A stretch of 8,194 nt of DNA from Sulfurovum sp. GTDB taxonomy: Bacteria; Campylobacterota; Campylobacteria; Campylobacterales; Sulfurovaceae. Position 1 is the stretch's first letter. Each line of letters begins with the position of its first letter. The notes under the pieces were generated by a model. It was not told the DNA's origin. It did not search any database and was given only the letters and a program-made list of their open reading frames with translations. The translations under genes and the position numbers were made by a program. The stretch is from contig JALTYW010000249.1 of the NCBI GenBank assembly GCA_027046415.1, positions 1 through 8,194 on the forward strand. The letters are read 5' to 3'. This document shows positions 1 to 6,323 of the stretch, one piece after another.

Positions 1-1733
1 CACTCGTTCCAAACCGTTGATTTGGTAAATGTATAGACAAGAATATCAATGCTTGAATCAGCGAACTCATCCAGATAGACCATCAATGTACGTTTGACAC
101 CCAGTTCATCCTCTTTGGATACCATCTTCGCACTCTTTTTGCTGCGATCTTCATAGATTGTCCGCTCCGTAGCAATATCGGGATGGTCATGCAGCATTTG
201 GCGTATCTGTACAATCGCATTTTGCAATGCTTCCCGGGGAGAGTCGTAAGTTACCGATATTTTCATCTTGATACGTCTCCCGACAATACGACGGCTCCAG
301 TTCTTGACCTCTTTATTCGCCAGTGTTGCATTGGGGATGGCAATAAGCGCATTGTCAAATGTCCGTATGGTCGTTACACGTAGCCCTATCTCGACAACAT
401 TCCCCTCTTTACCGTCTACTTCTATCCAGTCCCTCTGAGAAAAGATTTCACTCATCAAGATCGAAATGGTCCCAAAAAAGTTTGAGAGGCTCTCCCGTGC
501 CGCCAATGCCACAGCAAATCCACCGATACCAAGTCCTGAAAGTACCGCTGTCAGATTAACCCCCGCAAAATGCAGAGCAACAAGCATCCCCACAAGCACA
601 ATCAGGAAATTAAGAATTTTAACTGTCAGATTAAAGAGTTCACTCTTGATATGTTTATTACTCTGATCAAGATGTTCAAGCCTGACACGGGCAATGCTGT
701 TGAGCATTCGGTAAGCAATGAATGTCATAAAGAAGGTATGCAAAATATTAAAGAGTTTGTCCAACGATACATAGGTACTGAAGTCATTATAGATAAATAG
801 AATCAGTTCAATGTTAATGAGCACAAGAAACAAAGAGATAGGAGACTTGATATCGGCAATGATCTCCTTGGCATAGTGCCCTATATATTTGAACTTCAAA
901 ATCAAACGTTCGATCAACCCAATCAGTACCCTGCGTACCAAAAAGATCAATAAAGATACCAGCAGTATCAAAACGACCTTCACCGCACTGAGTCCATACG
1001 GCTTTAGAATGTCATTGATATGCCATTTGTCCGCATACCCGTCTATATAGAGTGCCGGCTGCAAAATATGATATTGTGTGTACTGGTTTAGCCTGTAAAC
1101 ATGCCTTGCATGCTCTGAGAAGTAGCGAAGAATATCCGCATTGATTTCCATCAGAGCATAGAACTCTTTGATATTTTTTTGTACCTGTTTTTCAAGACGG
1201 TTTTTAGGCTTCCGCTTCAAAATATCCCGAAAAAGTTTGTTTTGATTGTCCAGTTTGTTTATCTCGATCTGGCTTTCGGCAAATATTTTGTACATCTCCT
1301 GCTCGAAGTCACTGACTGTCATATGGTCAAGCGCTTTGAATATACGCTGTACCATACGGTTTTGTATCTCAAGCAGTTTATAGGACTTTATCTGTATCTC
1401 ATCGCGCAGTACTGCTTCTTTATTGCCGTACCGCCGATTTATCTTGATCATTTTTTCAAGTTTGTAGATCTCGCTGTCGTAACGATTGATGTAGTGCAGC
1501 AGTCCCGCTTTTTTCAGAAGAATGCTTTGCAATGCCTGCATATAGAGCCTATCACGCTCATCAAACACCTGTGCAAGCTCTTTTTGTGTCAGATTATGGT
1601 CATTGGTCTGACCAATCAATGCAATCTGTTTCTCTATCCATGGGTTGTATTTTCCCGCATGCAGTGGTACCACATACAAAAATGCCATAGAGAGTATTAC
1701 AGCTATCAACGGTTTTATGCTTTGTAGTTTCAT
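1..1733 (-). CDS. MscS-family mechanosensitive ion channel, 3' end cut by window edge
   Basis: The visible 577 codons encode an inner-membrane channel of the MscS family, which opens under membrane tension to release solutes during osmotic downshock. Residues 1-26 look like a signal peptide ending LHA/G. Residues 27 to about 248 are a charged, helical periplasmic domain. Membrane segments lie near 250-272, 297-316, 326-345 and 370-391, followed by the Gly/Ala-rich pore helix near 393-412 (SGLGIGG at 399-405, then FAVALA). The MscS beta domain follows (LSNFFGTISILM at 416-427, RDWIEVDG at 434-441, IPNATLANKEV near 469-479), then part of the cytoplasmic alpha/beta domain. The extended N-terminal domain makes it larger than E. 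coli MscS (286 aa). It sits 32 bases downstream of the PAP2 gene and is probably co-transcribed with it. The ATG at 1733 has no convincing Shine-Dalgarno sequence; I chose it because it gives an intact signal peptide. Family assignment is firm; gating properties cannot be read. Confidence 0.9.
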   Translation of the reverse strand, partial: MKLQSIKPLIAVILSMAFLYVVPLHAGKYNPWIEKQIALIGQTNDHNLTQKELAQVFDERDRLYMQALQSILLKKAGLLHYINRYDSEIYKLEKMIKINRRYGNKEAVLRDEIQIKSYKLLEIQNRMVQRIFKALDHMTVSDFEQEMYKIFAESQIEINKLDNQNKLFRDILKRKPKNRLEKQVQKNIKEFYALMEINADILRYFSEHARHVYRLNQYTQYHILQPALYIDGYADKWHINDILKPYGLSAVKVVLILLVSLLIFLVRRVLIGLIERLILKFKYIGHYAKEIIADIKSPISLFLVLINIELILFIYNDFSTYVSLDKLFNILHTFFMTFIAYRMLNSIARVRLEHLDQSNKHIKSELFNLTVKILNFLIVLVGMLVALHFAGVNLTAVLSGLGIGGFAVALAARESLSNFFGTISILMSEIFSQRDWIEVDGKEGNVVEIGLRVTTIRTFDNALIAIPNATLANKEVKNWSRRIVGRRIKMKISVTYDSPREALQNAIVQIRQMLHDHPDIATERTIYEDRSKKSAKMVSKEDELGVKRTLMVYLDEFADSSIDILVYTFTKSTVWNE

Positions 1734-1739
1734 ACGATA

Positions 1740-1745
1740 AGTATA
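1740..1745 (-). promoter_or_regulatory. Possible -10 box (TATACT) placing the start site on the MscS ATG
   Basis: The minus strand reads TATACT, then TATCGT, then ATG. If the hexamer occupies -12 to -7, the A of the start codon is +1, so the transcript would be leaderless. This would fit the missing ribosome-binding site. There is no TG extension and no clear -35, so the call is weak. Read-through from the PAP2 gene is the alternative. Confidence 0.3.
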
Positions 1746-1769
1746 ACCTATTTTTTATCGATAACCTAT
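1743..1769. repeat. 9-bp direct repeat spanning the PAP2-MscS gap
   Basis: ATAACCTAT occurs at 1743-1751 and again at 1761-1769, 18 bases apart start to start, with a T-rich spacer. The right copy overlaps the stop codon of the PAP2 gene. The pair could be an operator or chance in AT-rich DNA. Confidence 0.4.
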
Positions 1770-2398
1770 AATTGAGAGGAAGGATGAAAGACAGGAGGGA
1801 GAAGAAGCCTTACAGCCGTTACCCAGAAAAGTCCCAGTCCGAATCCTCCCACAACATCACTAAACCAGTGTACCCCCAGATAGAGCCGTGTCGATGCAAT
1901 CAACACTGCCCAGCCAAGTGCCAGAAAGCACAATAGGTCTCTATATGGTCTTAATTTATCCATTTGTGAGAATATGAAGTAGAGTGCGAACGCTATCGCC
2001 GTTGCCATGGTTGTATGCCCGGAGGGGAAAGAGTATCCGCCAATCTCAATGATGGCATTCTCCGGTCGGTTGCGTACTACCAGCTGTTTTATGAAAACAA
2101 ACAGTCCCATTGCACCCAAAACCGACGACAGATAAAAAGCTGCATTCCGGTACTGCTTTTTCCAAAACAGCAACGCCATAACACCCACCGAAAAAAGGGC
2201 TGCACCCAAAACACCGTTCATATCTGTAAGCATCTTTACAATCGGAGTAAGCCACTCCATCCGTATATGATACATATGGTCACTGATCCATCGGTCAACA
2301 ATGAGCAAACCGTTTTGCCAAAGCACCTCTGCCAGCATCGTGCCAAAGAGCAGTAAAGCAAAAATGTTTACAAAAACAATCCCCCGTTTCCCAGACAT
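1766..2398 (-). CDS. PAP2-family membrane phosphatase (lipid phosphatase type)
   Basis: A 210-aa integral membrane protein of the PAP2 / phosphatidic acid phosphatase superfamily, which dephosphorylates lipid phosphates such as phosphatidate, phosphatidylglycerophosphate or undecaprenyl pyrophosphate. All three signature motifs are visible: KX6RP at residues 104-112 (K104, R111, P112), PSGH at 125-128, and a third motif with R171, H177 and D181 in the spacing RX5HX3D. The usual Ser before the motif-3 Arg is Thr170, a mild variant. H128 and H177 are the expected catalytic pair. About six hydrophobic segments match the family fold. I chose ATG 2398 because AGGAG lies just upstream; an in-frame ATG at 2428 would overlap the predicted -10 box and has no ribosome-binding site. 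It is divergent from the 2483 gene and is followed after 32 bases by the MscS gene. Substrate cannot be told from sequence; BacA-like recycling or PgpB-like activity are both possible. Confidence 0.92.
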   Translation of the reverse strand: MSGKRGIVFVNIFALLLFGTMLAEVLWQNGLLIVDRWISDHMYHIRMEWLTPIVKMLTDMNGVLGAALFSVGVMALLFWKKQYRNAAFYLSSVLGAMGLFVFIKQLVVRNRPENAIIEIGGYSFPSGHTTMATAIAFALYFIFSQMDKLRPYRDLLCFLALGWAVLIASTRLYLGVHWFSDVVGGFGLGLFWVTAVRLLLPPVFHPSSQL

Positions 2399-2423
2399 AC
2401 CTTCTCCTCTTACTGATAACACA

Positions 2424-2429
2424 ATCATA
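2424..2429 (-). promoter_or_regulatory. Extended -10 promoter of the PAP2-MscS unit
   Basis: The minus strand carries TGTTATGAT, an extended -10 (TGn followed by TATGAT), about 26 bases before the chosen PAP2 start at 2398. No good -35 is visible, as is common in Campylobacterota sigma-70 promoters. It faces away from the plus-strand promoter at 2451. Confidence 0.5.
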
Positions 2430-2450
2430 ACACATTTTAAAAGAATTAGG

Positions 2451-2456
2451 TATAAT
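2451..2456 (+). promoter_or_regulatory. -10 box (TATAAT) for the small-protein gene pair
   Basis: A perfect TATAAT follows an AT-rich stretch and lies 26 bases before the ATG at 2483. A strong ribosome-binding site (AAAGGAGG, 2471-2478) sits between them. There is no obvious -35. Confidence 0.6.
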
Positions 2457-2482
2457 GGATAAAAGGATGTAAAGGAGGTGTA

Positions 2483-2887
2483 ATGCTTCGACTGTTGATA
2501 CTTCTGTTTGTAGTATTTTCTCCACTATGGAGCGATGTCACGATGAAGCAGAAGAAGAAAGATGCCGCTATTTTACCGGTACCTCCCATACATAAACCGC
2601 ACCCAAAACCGCCTTACTATCTTCCTAATATCAATAATGGTATCATTGTAGAGAACCGTACTGACTGCAGCCAGTATATCGACCTTCTAAAAGAAAAAGA
2701 TGCCTATATCGAATCGCTTTTACGTGAACTTGCCATACTGAGACAGGAGCATCAGGAAAGGCTCAGTGAACGCTTGAGAAAAGAACATGAGGCAGAGCTT
2801 AGAGCATATGAAGAGAAAAAAAGAAGTATCAATACACAAAATACCATCATCATTTCCGATAAACCCAAAAAAAGGAGTTCCCCATGA
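2483..2887 (+). CDS. Small exported coiled-coil protein, paralogue 1 (unknown family)
   Basis: A 134-aa protein I do not recognise. Residues 1-17 form a hydrophobic signal peptide, with likely cleavage near LWS/D and no lipobox Cys. Residues 22-48 are Lys-, Pro- and His-rich (HKPHPKPP at 37-44). Cys62 is the only cysteine. Residues 63-115 are strongly charged and heptad-like, a predicted coiled coil containing EHEAEL at 101-106. The tail carries IIISDKP at 122-128 and ends in basic residues. A near-consensus ribosome-binding site (2471-2478) and the TATAAT at 2451 support expression. Its stop overlaps the next start as ATGA at 2884-2887, so the two genes are translationally coupled. The second protein shares the Cys-to-EHEAEL spacing (39 residues) and the IIISDKP motif, so they are duplicates. 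A periplasmic, perhaps disulfide-linked coiled-coil dimer is inference. Confidence 0.85.
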   Translation: MLRLLILLFVVFSPLWSDVTMKQKKKDAAILPVPPIHKPHPKPPYYLPNINNGIIVENRTDCSQYIDLLKEKDAYIESLLRELAILRQEHQERLSERLRKEHEAELRAYEEKKRSINTQNTIIISDKPKKRSSP

Positions 2888-3201
2888 AAACCCTATTGAC
2901 GTTCCTCACCCTTTGGACATTAACTTTAGCCGATACCGCCATGCCGGAATACAAAAAGTACTATATCAGCGGTATCGAATTTGATACAAAAACCTACTGC
3001 GCTGATTTTGTAACTGTCATTGAGGCACAAAACAGAAAGATTCAATCACTTCAGGCTGAAGTAGCACAGCTTCGTCAACAGTTGCAGCACAATCTAAGTC
3101 AAAAACTCAAAGCGGAACATGAGGCGGAACTGAAAAAAAGCAATACCACTTCTCCTGTCCGTACAAAAAGTAAAATCATTATCTCCGACAAACCGATATA
3201 A
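2884..3201 (+). CDS. Small exported coiled-coil protein, paralogue 2 (unknown family)
   Basis: A 105-aa protein of unknown family, starting inside the stop codon of the preceding gene. Residues 1-16 form a signal peptide with a good cleavage site (TLA/D). Cys39 is the only cysteine. Residues 42-86 are a predicted coiled coil with Gln- and Leu-rich heptads, ending in EHEAEL at 78-83. IIISDKP lies at 98-104, one residue from the C-terminus. Compared with the upstream protein it lacks the Pro/Lys-rich insert after the signal peptide and is shorter at the tail, but keeps the Cys, coiled coil and end motif. The DNA of the shared motifs differs at several third codon positions, which suggests an old duplication kept by selection on protein sequence. 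An AAAAGGAG ribosome-binding site lies within the end of the first gene, just before the ATG. Hetero-oligomer formation with its partner is likely but is inference. Confidence 0.83.
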   Translation: MKTLLTFLTLWTLTLADTAMPEYKKYYISGIEFDTKTYCADFVTVIEAQNRKIQSLQAEVAQLRQQLQHNLSQKLKAEHEAELKKSNTTSPVRTKSKIIISDKPI

Positions 3202-3252
3202 CATACAGGAAAAAACAAAAGGGGTCAGTGCCAACAGGAGAGGAAGCGACAG

Positions 3253-3284
3253 GGAAAGGGATCATAAAAAACAAGGAAAGGGAT
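3253..3284. repeat. Purine-rich direct repeat, 22-bp period
   Basis: GGAAAGGGAT occurs at 3253-3262 and 3275-3284, and the bases that follow are also similar (CATAAA and TATGAA). Both copies lie in the loop of helix 2. Confidence 0.6.
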
Positions 3285-3331
3285 TATGAAATAGTCGCTT
3301 CCACCCCTTTTTGGGGGAGGAGATGGTGAGA

Positions 3332-3375
3332 GTAAAACAAGGAAGTTTACAAATTTTGGACAAGGAGTAAAACAA
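3332..3375. repeat. Direct repeat GTAAAACAA, two copies
   Basis: GTAAAACAA lies at 3332-3340 and 3367-3375, both within the second hairpin domain of the gene-free stretch. Each copy is preceded by GA or GGA and sits near an AAGGA run, which suggests local duplication. Confidence 0.45.
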
Positions 3376-3468
3376 AACTCTCAACCATCGTTTCTCGAAA
3401 GAGACCTTCTCTTTCTTAAGAGCAGTATAACAGTTGAAGACTAACCGATGTAAAACAGATGGTTAACC

Positions 3469-3512
3469 AATAGATAACTGACTATAAAATATTCTCTATT
3501 TATCGTTTTTTT
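3469..3512 (+). terminator. Weak candidate terminator after the small-protein genes
   Basis: AATAGA (3469-3474) can pair with TCTATT (3495-3500), and a run of seven T follows at 3506-3512. The stem is short and AT-only with a 20-base loop, so efficiency is doubtful. It is the only T-run after a possible stem before the converging peroxidase gene. Confidence 0.2.
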
Positions 3513-3518
3513 CGTCAT

Positions 3519-4589
3519 CTATCGTACCGGATCACCCTCCAGTGTTTTCAAAAATGCTACCACATCTGCAATCTGCGCTTTGGTAAATTCATGACCGATT
3601 TGATATTTGCTCATGATCCGTACCGCCTCTTCAAGCTTGCTGACCGCTCCGTTGTGAAAATAGGGAGCAGTCCTCGTTACATTTCTCAAAATCGGCACAC
3701 GAAAACGGAGCTGGTTGCCCCGCCCAAGGAAACCACCCTCATTGACAAAAGGGAAAGGACTCTCTTTGAGCCGGATATTTGGTTCAAACAGAAGTCCGAC
3801 ATAGTCAGACAGGTAACGCCGCAGCGGAAACTTCTGGATACTCTGTCCCCCTACACTCATACCGGTATGACATCCTGCACACCCCTTGGTGACAAAGAGT
3901 GTCATCCCTCTCTTAGCCGTAGGAGAGATAGCATGATCATCCCCCTCGAGGAAACGGTCATACGCACCACGTGTCAGCAAAGTCCTTTCGTACGACCCAA
4001 TGGCTTTTCGCACATTCTCAAACGTCACATTGCCCTCTCCAAACACCGTTTCAAACTGCTTCCTTACTGCAACATCAGCATTAAGCCTTTCCTCCACCTC
4101 TTGGGGAGTCATATTCATCTCAAACGGTGCCTGCACCGGACCACCTGCCTGTTCCTCCACATCTTTGGCACGCCCATCCCAAAACTGAGCCTTTGCCAAT
4201 GCCGCATTGAGTACCGTAGGGGAGTTAAGGTGTTTCGGGTTGGCTCTGCCGTGATACCCAATGGCTGTTGGAAGATTATCATCTCCTCCTTCTTGCAAGA
4301 TATGGCACGTCGCACAGCTGATTGTCATATCTCTGGAGAGTCTGGGATCAAAGTAGAGCTGCTGCCCCAGAGCAATTTTTGCTTCACTCGGAGGGTTTTG
4401 TAAATTGTAGGTAGCCTTGAGCACCCCTTCATACGTTGTTGGTACAGGTACAAGGTTGTGTGAAGCGGCAGCCTGACGCAATTGTGCATCTGTCAGTACA
4501 ATCTCCTTTTGCGGTAGCAGCATCGGCAGTGACAAAAGCAATACGATTACAAAGAGGGTAATCATTACAGGGTGCAGCAAGCGTTTCAT
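3519..4589 (-). CDS. Di-haem cytochrome c peroxidase
   Basis: A 356-aa periplasmic enzyme of the bacterial cytochrome c peroxidase / MauG superfamily, reducing H2O2 to water with electrons from soluble cytochrome c. An N-terminal hydrophobic segment (residues about 9-25) is a signal peptide or membrane anchor. The first haem site is CATCH at 92-96 and the second is CAGCH at 237-241. Family landmarks include LGQQLYFDPRLS at 74-85, NSPTVLNA at 122-129, FWDGRA at 136-141, TAPYFHNGAV at 307-316 and Met326, the expected distal ligand of the electron-transfer haem. The length matches the family. I chose ATG 4589 because AAGGAGGA lies five bases upstream; a GTG at 4592 would be too close to it. It lies 100 bases downstream of the metal permease gene, in the same direction, with its own promoter and an FNR/CRP-like dyad. 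MauG-like activity is unlikely given the classical ccp motifs. Confidence 0.95.
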   Translation of the reverse strand: MKRLLHPVMITLFVIVLLLSLPMLLPQKEIVLTDAQLRQAAASHNLVPVPTTYEGVLKATYNLQNPPSEAKIALGQQLYFDPRLSRDMTISCATCHILQEGGDDNLPTAIGYHGRANPKHLNSPTVLNAALAKAQFWDGRAKDVEEQAGGPVQAPFEMNMTPQEVEERLNADVAVRKQFETVFGEGNVTFENVRKAIGSYERTLLTRGAYDRFLEGDDHAISPTAKRGMTLFVTKGCAGCHTGMSVGGQSIQKFPLRRYLSDYVGLLFEPNIRLKESPFPFVNEGGFLGRGNQLRFRVPILRNVTRTAPYFHNGAVSKLEEAVRIMSKYQIGHEFTKAQIADVVAFLKTLEGDPVR

Positions 4590-4615
4590 CACACTCCTCC
4601 TTCTTCTATGCTTTT

Positions 4616-4621
4616 AGTATA
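4616..4621 (-). promoter_or_regulatory. -10 box (TATACT) of the peroxidase gene
   Basis: TATACT on the minus strand, preceded by TGTG, lies 26 bases before the chosen ATG. The predicted transcription start is near 4609. No -35 match is present, which is usual for an activator-dependent promoter. Confidence 0.5.
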
Positions 4622-4644
4622 CACAGGAAAGAGATGGAAAAGCA

Positions 4645-4658
4645 TTGACACACATCAA
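4645..4658. promoter_or_regulatory. FNR/CRP-like dyad upstream of the peroxidase gene
   Basis: TTGACACACATCAA fits the pattern TTGAC-N4-ATCAA, one base from the classical FNR consensus TTGAT-N4-ATCAA. Its centre (4651.5) lies about 42.5 bases upstream of the start inferred from the TATACT at 4616-4621, the class II activator position within a base. Peroxidase genes of this type are FNR/ANR-controlled in several proteobacteria. Confidence 0.55.
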
Positions 4659-4689
4659 GCCTCACGCCACAAAAAAATACGGGAAAGAA

Positions 4690-5442
4690 CTAACGTGCTT
4701 CTCTCGTGCCAAAAATCAGTGCACTCACAATGCCTGTCAACGAAGCGACAAACACAATCGTATACCCCGTAGGCAGATCGAACTGATAAGAAAAGACCAT
4801 TGCGGTAATGATGATTGCCGAACCGCTTACCCATGCAAACGGCAGTGGCATGAACCTTCTCTGCAACAGTGCCAAAAATGCCGGAACAATGAGCAGTACA
4901 AAGACTACCAACACTCCTGCAAGTTGCACTGAAGAGGTCACCGTCAGAGCCAACAGTCCAAAAAACAGAAGCTCTTTGAGCCATCCGGACATACGTCCGT
5001 ACAATGCCCAAAAGAGCAGTGCTACCGTTGCATAAAGTCCCAACGGTTCCCACAAATCAGCAGGTGCAGTAAAGAGGATATCAGTTGCCTGAAGTTTGTT
5101 GAAGAGTTCCGTACCCTGTGTCGTATTGGAAAGCAGGACAATAATGGCACTCGCCCCCAGCGCATAGAGCATCCCGATAAAGGCTTCAATATGCTTGACA
5201 CGATAGGTGGCAATAGAGATCAGCAACGCACCGATAAGCGCAAATACCAACGTAAGCATAAAGGCATAGTGCCCATCAAAAAAGAGCAGGCTCAACGCCA
5301 CACCGATGGCTGCAAACTGCCCGATGGCAAGGTCGGTAAAGATCACACCGCGTTTAATGATCTCCAGCCCGAAGATCGCATGGATGAACACCAGAAGCAT
5401 TGCCAGCACAAAGGCCGGCCAGAGCAAGCCTATCAGTGACAT
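4690..5442 (-). CDS. ABC-3 family metal ABC transporter permease (ZnuB/MntB type)
   Basis: A 250-aa, very hydrophobic protein with about seven or eight membrane segments, matching the ABC-3 permease family that imports Zn2+, Mn2+ or Fe2+. Family landmarks are the N-terminal PAFVLAMLLVFIHAIFG-like helix, GVIFTDLAIGQFAAIGVA near residues 32-49 (the position of the family's DAxxH...G motif), and LPTGYTIVF near 225-233, matching the conserved PTGPTIV. The ATG overlaps the end of the binding-protein gene by 10 bases, with GGAG five bases upstream, so translation is coupled. No cognate ATPase gene follows: the next gene downstream is the peroxidase. The permease must therefore use an ATPase encoded elsewhere, or the transporter set has been split. 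The metal cannot be told from sequence; zinc or manganese are most likely. Confidence 0.9.
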   Translation of the reverse strand: MSLIGLLWPAFVLAMLLVFIHAIFGLEIIKRGVIFTDLAIGQFAAIGVALSLLFFDGHYAFMLTLVFALIGALLISIATYRVKHIEAFIGMLYALGASAIIVLLSNTTQGTELFNKLQATDILFTAPADLWEPLGLYATVALLFWALYGRMSGWLKELLFFGLLALTVTSSVQLAGVLVVFVLLIVPAFLALLQRRFMPLPFAWVSGSAIIITAMVFSYQFDLPTGYTIVFVASLTGIVSALIFGTREAR

Positions 5443-6314
5443 AGGCGCTCCGCGATGGTGTTGTAGAATGCTTCAAGTGTACCCGTACCGCTCACTGCTC
5501 CTACATCGTGCGGCAAGATGATGACCTTTGCACCTGTTTTGGCGGCAATGAACTTGGCCGTTTTCTTCTCATGGTAAGGGTCCTGCAATATCGTATTGAT
5601 ATGCATCTTTTTCATCTTCATGATCAACGCCATGGTATGTTTGGAACTTGGCGCAATCCCCGGAAGCAGTTCTACGGTTGCGGCAGGTTTGATGCCGTAG
5701 CGTCTGAGCAGGTAGTTGTAGAGTTCATGGTACTGTACAACTTTCTTACCGCGGCATCCCCGCATTGTGGCATCGAACTGCCCAAGGAAACGTTTCCATC
5801 GGGAGGAGAATGCAGCAAGGTTTTTGGCATAATCATCCGCATGGGCTTCATCCACAATAGAGAGGTGTTTGACAATATAACGCGCGATCGGCAGTACATT
5901 GTGCGGATCGGTATCAAAGTGCGGGTTACCCTCAGGATGCACGTCCCCATAGGCACGGGAGACCGCTTTTGGTTTGTCAATCAAATGAATGGCACGGCTT
6001 ACATCGACAAAACCGGCTGCACCGATGCGCACTTTGGGATTGTTGGCACGCTTGAGCAGTGGCGGCAGCCAGCCGATCTCAAGCCCCGCTCCATTGGCAA
6101 CCAGCATGTTTGCACGTGCAATGGCGGGGATGAGTGAAGGTTTGGGAATAACAAAATGCGGGTCAAACTTCGGTGAAGCAAGGACTTTGACTTTAACATT
6201 GTCCCCGCCCACCGCTTCGATGATCTTGCCAAGATAGGGGTAACTTGCAACAACATTGATGCGTGCAAAGAGCGATACGGAAAGGATCAGTGTGGTTAAA
6301 ACAATTTTTTTCAT
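5433..6314 (-). CDS. Periplasmic metal-binding protein of ABC transporter (ZnuA/TroA type, cluster A-I)
   Basis: A 293-aa solute-binding protein that captures a divalent metal in the periplasm and hands it to the ABC-3 permease. Residues 1-17 are a signal peptide (cleavage near LFA/R). Predicted metal ligands are H53 in FDPHFVIPKPS, H132 in EGNPHFDTDPHNV, H196 in QYHELYNYLLRRYG, and a fourth from the C-terminal lobe, probably D270 in LPHDVGAV. The long linking helix lies near 140-185. The His-rich loop found in enterobacterial ZnuA is absent, so this resembles the short TroA-like subgroup with a DVHPEGNPH motif (124-132). It starts 9 bases after the porin stop; its AGGAGG ribosome-binding site overlaps the porin TAG stop. 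Its own stop overlaps the permease start. Three His plus one Asp is compatible with zinc or manganese; I cannot decide. Confidence 0.92.
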   Translation of the reverse strand: MKKIVLTTLILSVSLFARINVVASYPYLGKIIEAVGGDNVKVKVLASPKFDPHFVIPKPSLIPAIARANMLVANGAGLEIGWLPPLLKRANNPKVRIGAAGFVDVSRAIHLIDKPKAVSRAYGDVHPEGNPHFDTDPHNVLPIARYIVKHLSIVDEAHADDYAKNLAAFSSRWKRFLGQFDATMRGCRGKKVVQYHELYNYLLRRYGIKPAATVELLPGIAPSSKHTMALIMKMKKMHINTILQDPYHEKKTAKFIAAKTGAKVIILPHDVGAVSGTGTLEAFYNTIAERLCH

Positions 6315-6323
6315 GGGTGCCTC

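Larger units (their letters stand above)
3202..3518. other. Gene-free stretch with nested inverted repeats; candidate structured RNA or repeat-element relic
   Basis: No credible ORF is present in these 317 bases. Helix 1 pairs AAAAGGGGT (3217-3225) with ACCCCTTTT (3303-3311). Helix 2 pairs GGAAGCGAC (3242-3250) with GTCGCTTCC (3294-3302), directly abutting helix 1 on the 3' side. Helix 3 pairs TCATAA (3262-3267) with TTATGA (3284-3289). A second domain pairs GATGGTGAGAGT (3322-3333) with ACTCTCAACCATC (3377-3389), 12 pairs with one bulge. An 8-bp hairpin, GAAAGAGA/TCTCTTTC, lies at 3397-3415. A weaker two-part stem lies at 3431-3480 (CAGTT/AACTG and TAACC/GGTTA). Read on the minus strand, a TATAGT hexamer (3481-3486) precedes the array and a T-rich tract follows it (3208-3220). 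Read on the plus strand, it is the 3' region after the small-protein genes. The strand, and whether it is transcribed, are undecided. Confidence 0.5.

Noticed and set aside
1179..1727. Plus-strand open frame of 182 codons
   Set aside because: It lies wholly opposite the periplasmic domain of the MscS channel and shows no family signature.
3301..3320. CCCC-T5-GGGG hairpin as a plus-strand terminator
   Set aside because: The T-run lies in the loop, not after the stem, and the 5' half is better used in the long helices with 3217-3250.
3397..3415. 8-bp hairpin GAAAGAGA/TCTCTTTC as a bidirectional terminator
   Set aside because: The stem is good, but neither strand has a T-run after it.
3591..4403. 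Plus-strand open frame of 270 codons opposite the peroxidase gene
   Set aside because: It is antisense to a fully motif-supported cytochrome c peroxidase, has no ribosome-binding site or domain pattern, and its sequence is rich in rare residue mixes typical of a shadow frame.
4590..4592. GTG start for the peroxidase; likewise far-upstream starts at 2428 (PAP2), 7709 (porin) and 8107 (small Cys/His gene)
   Set aside because: Each lies too close to, or upstream of, the clear ribosome-binding site or promoter, and the downstream ATG gives the better signal peptide or spacing.
5508..6137. Plus-strand open frame of 209 codons, and similar ones at 6624-7169
   Set aside because: They are antisense to the metal-binding protein and porin genes, which have signal peptides, motifs and ribosome-binding sites.
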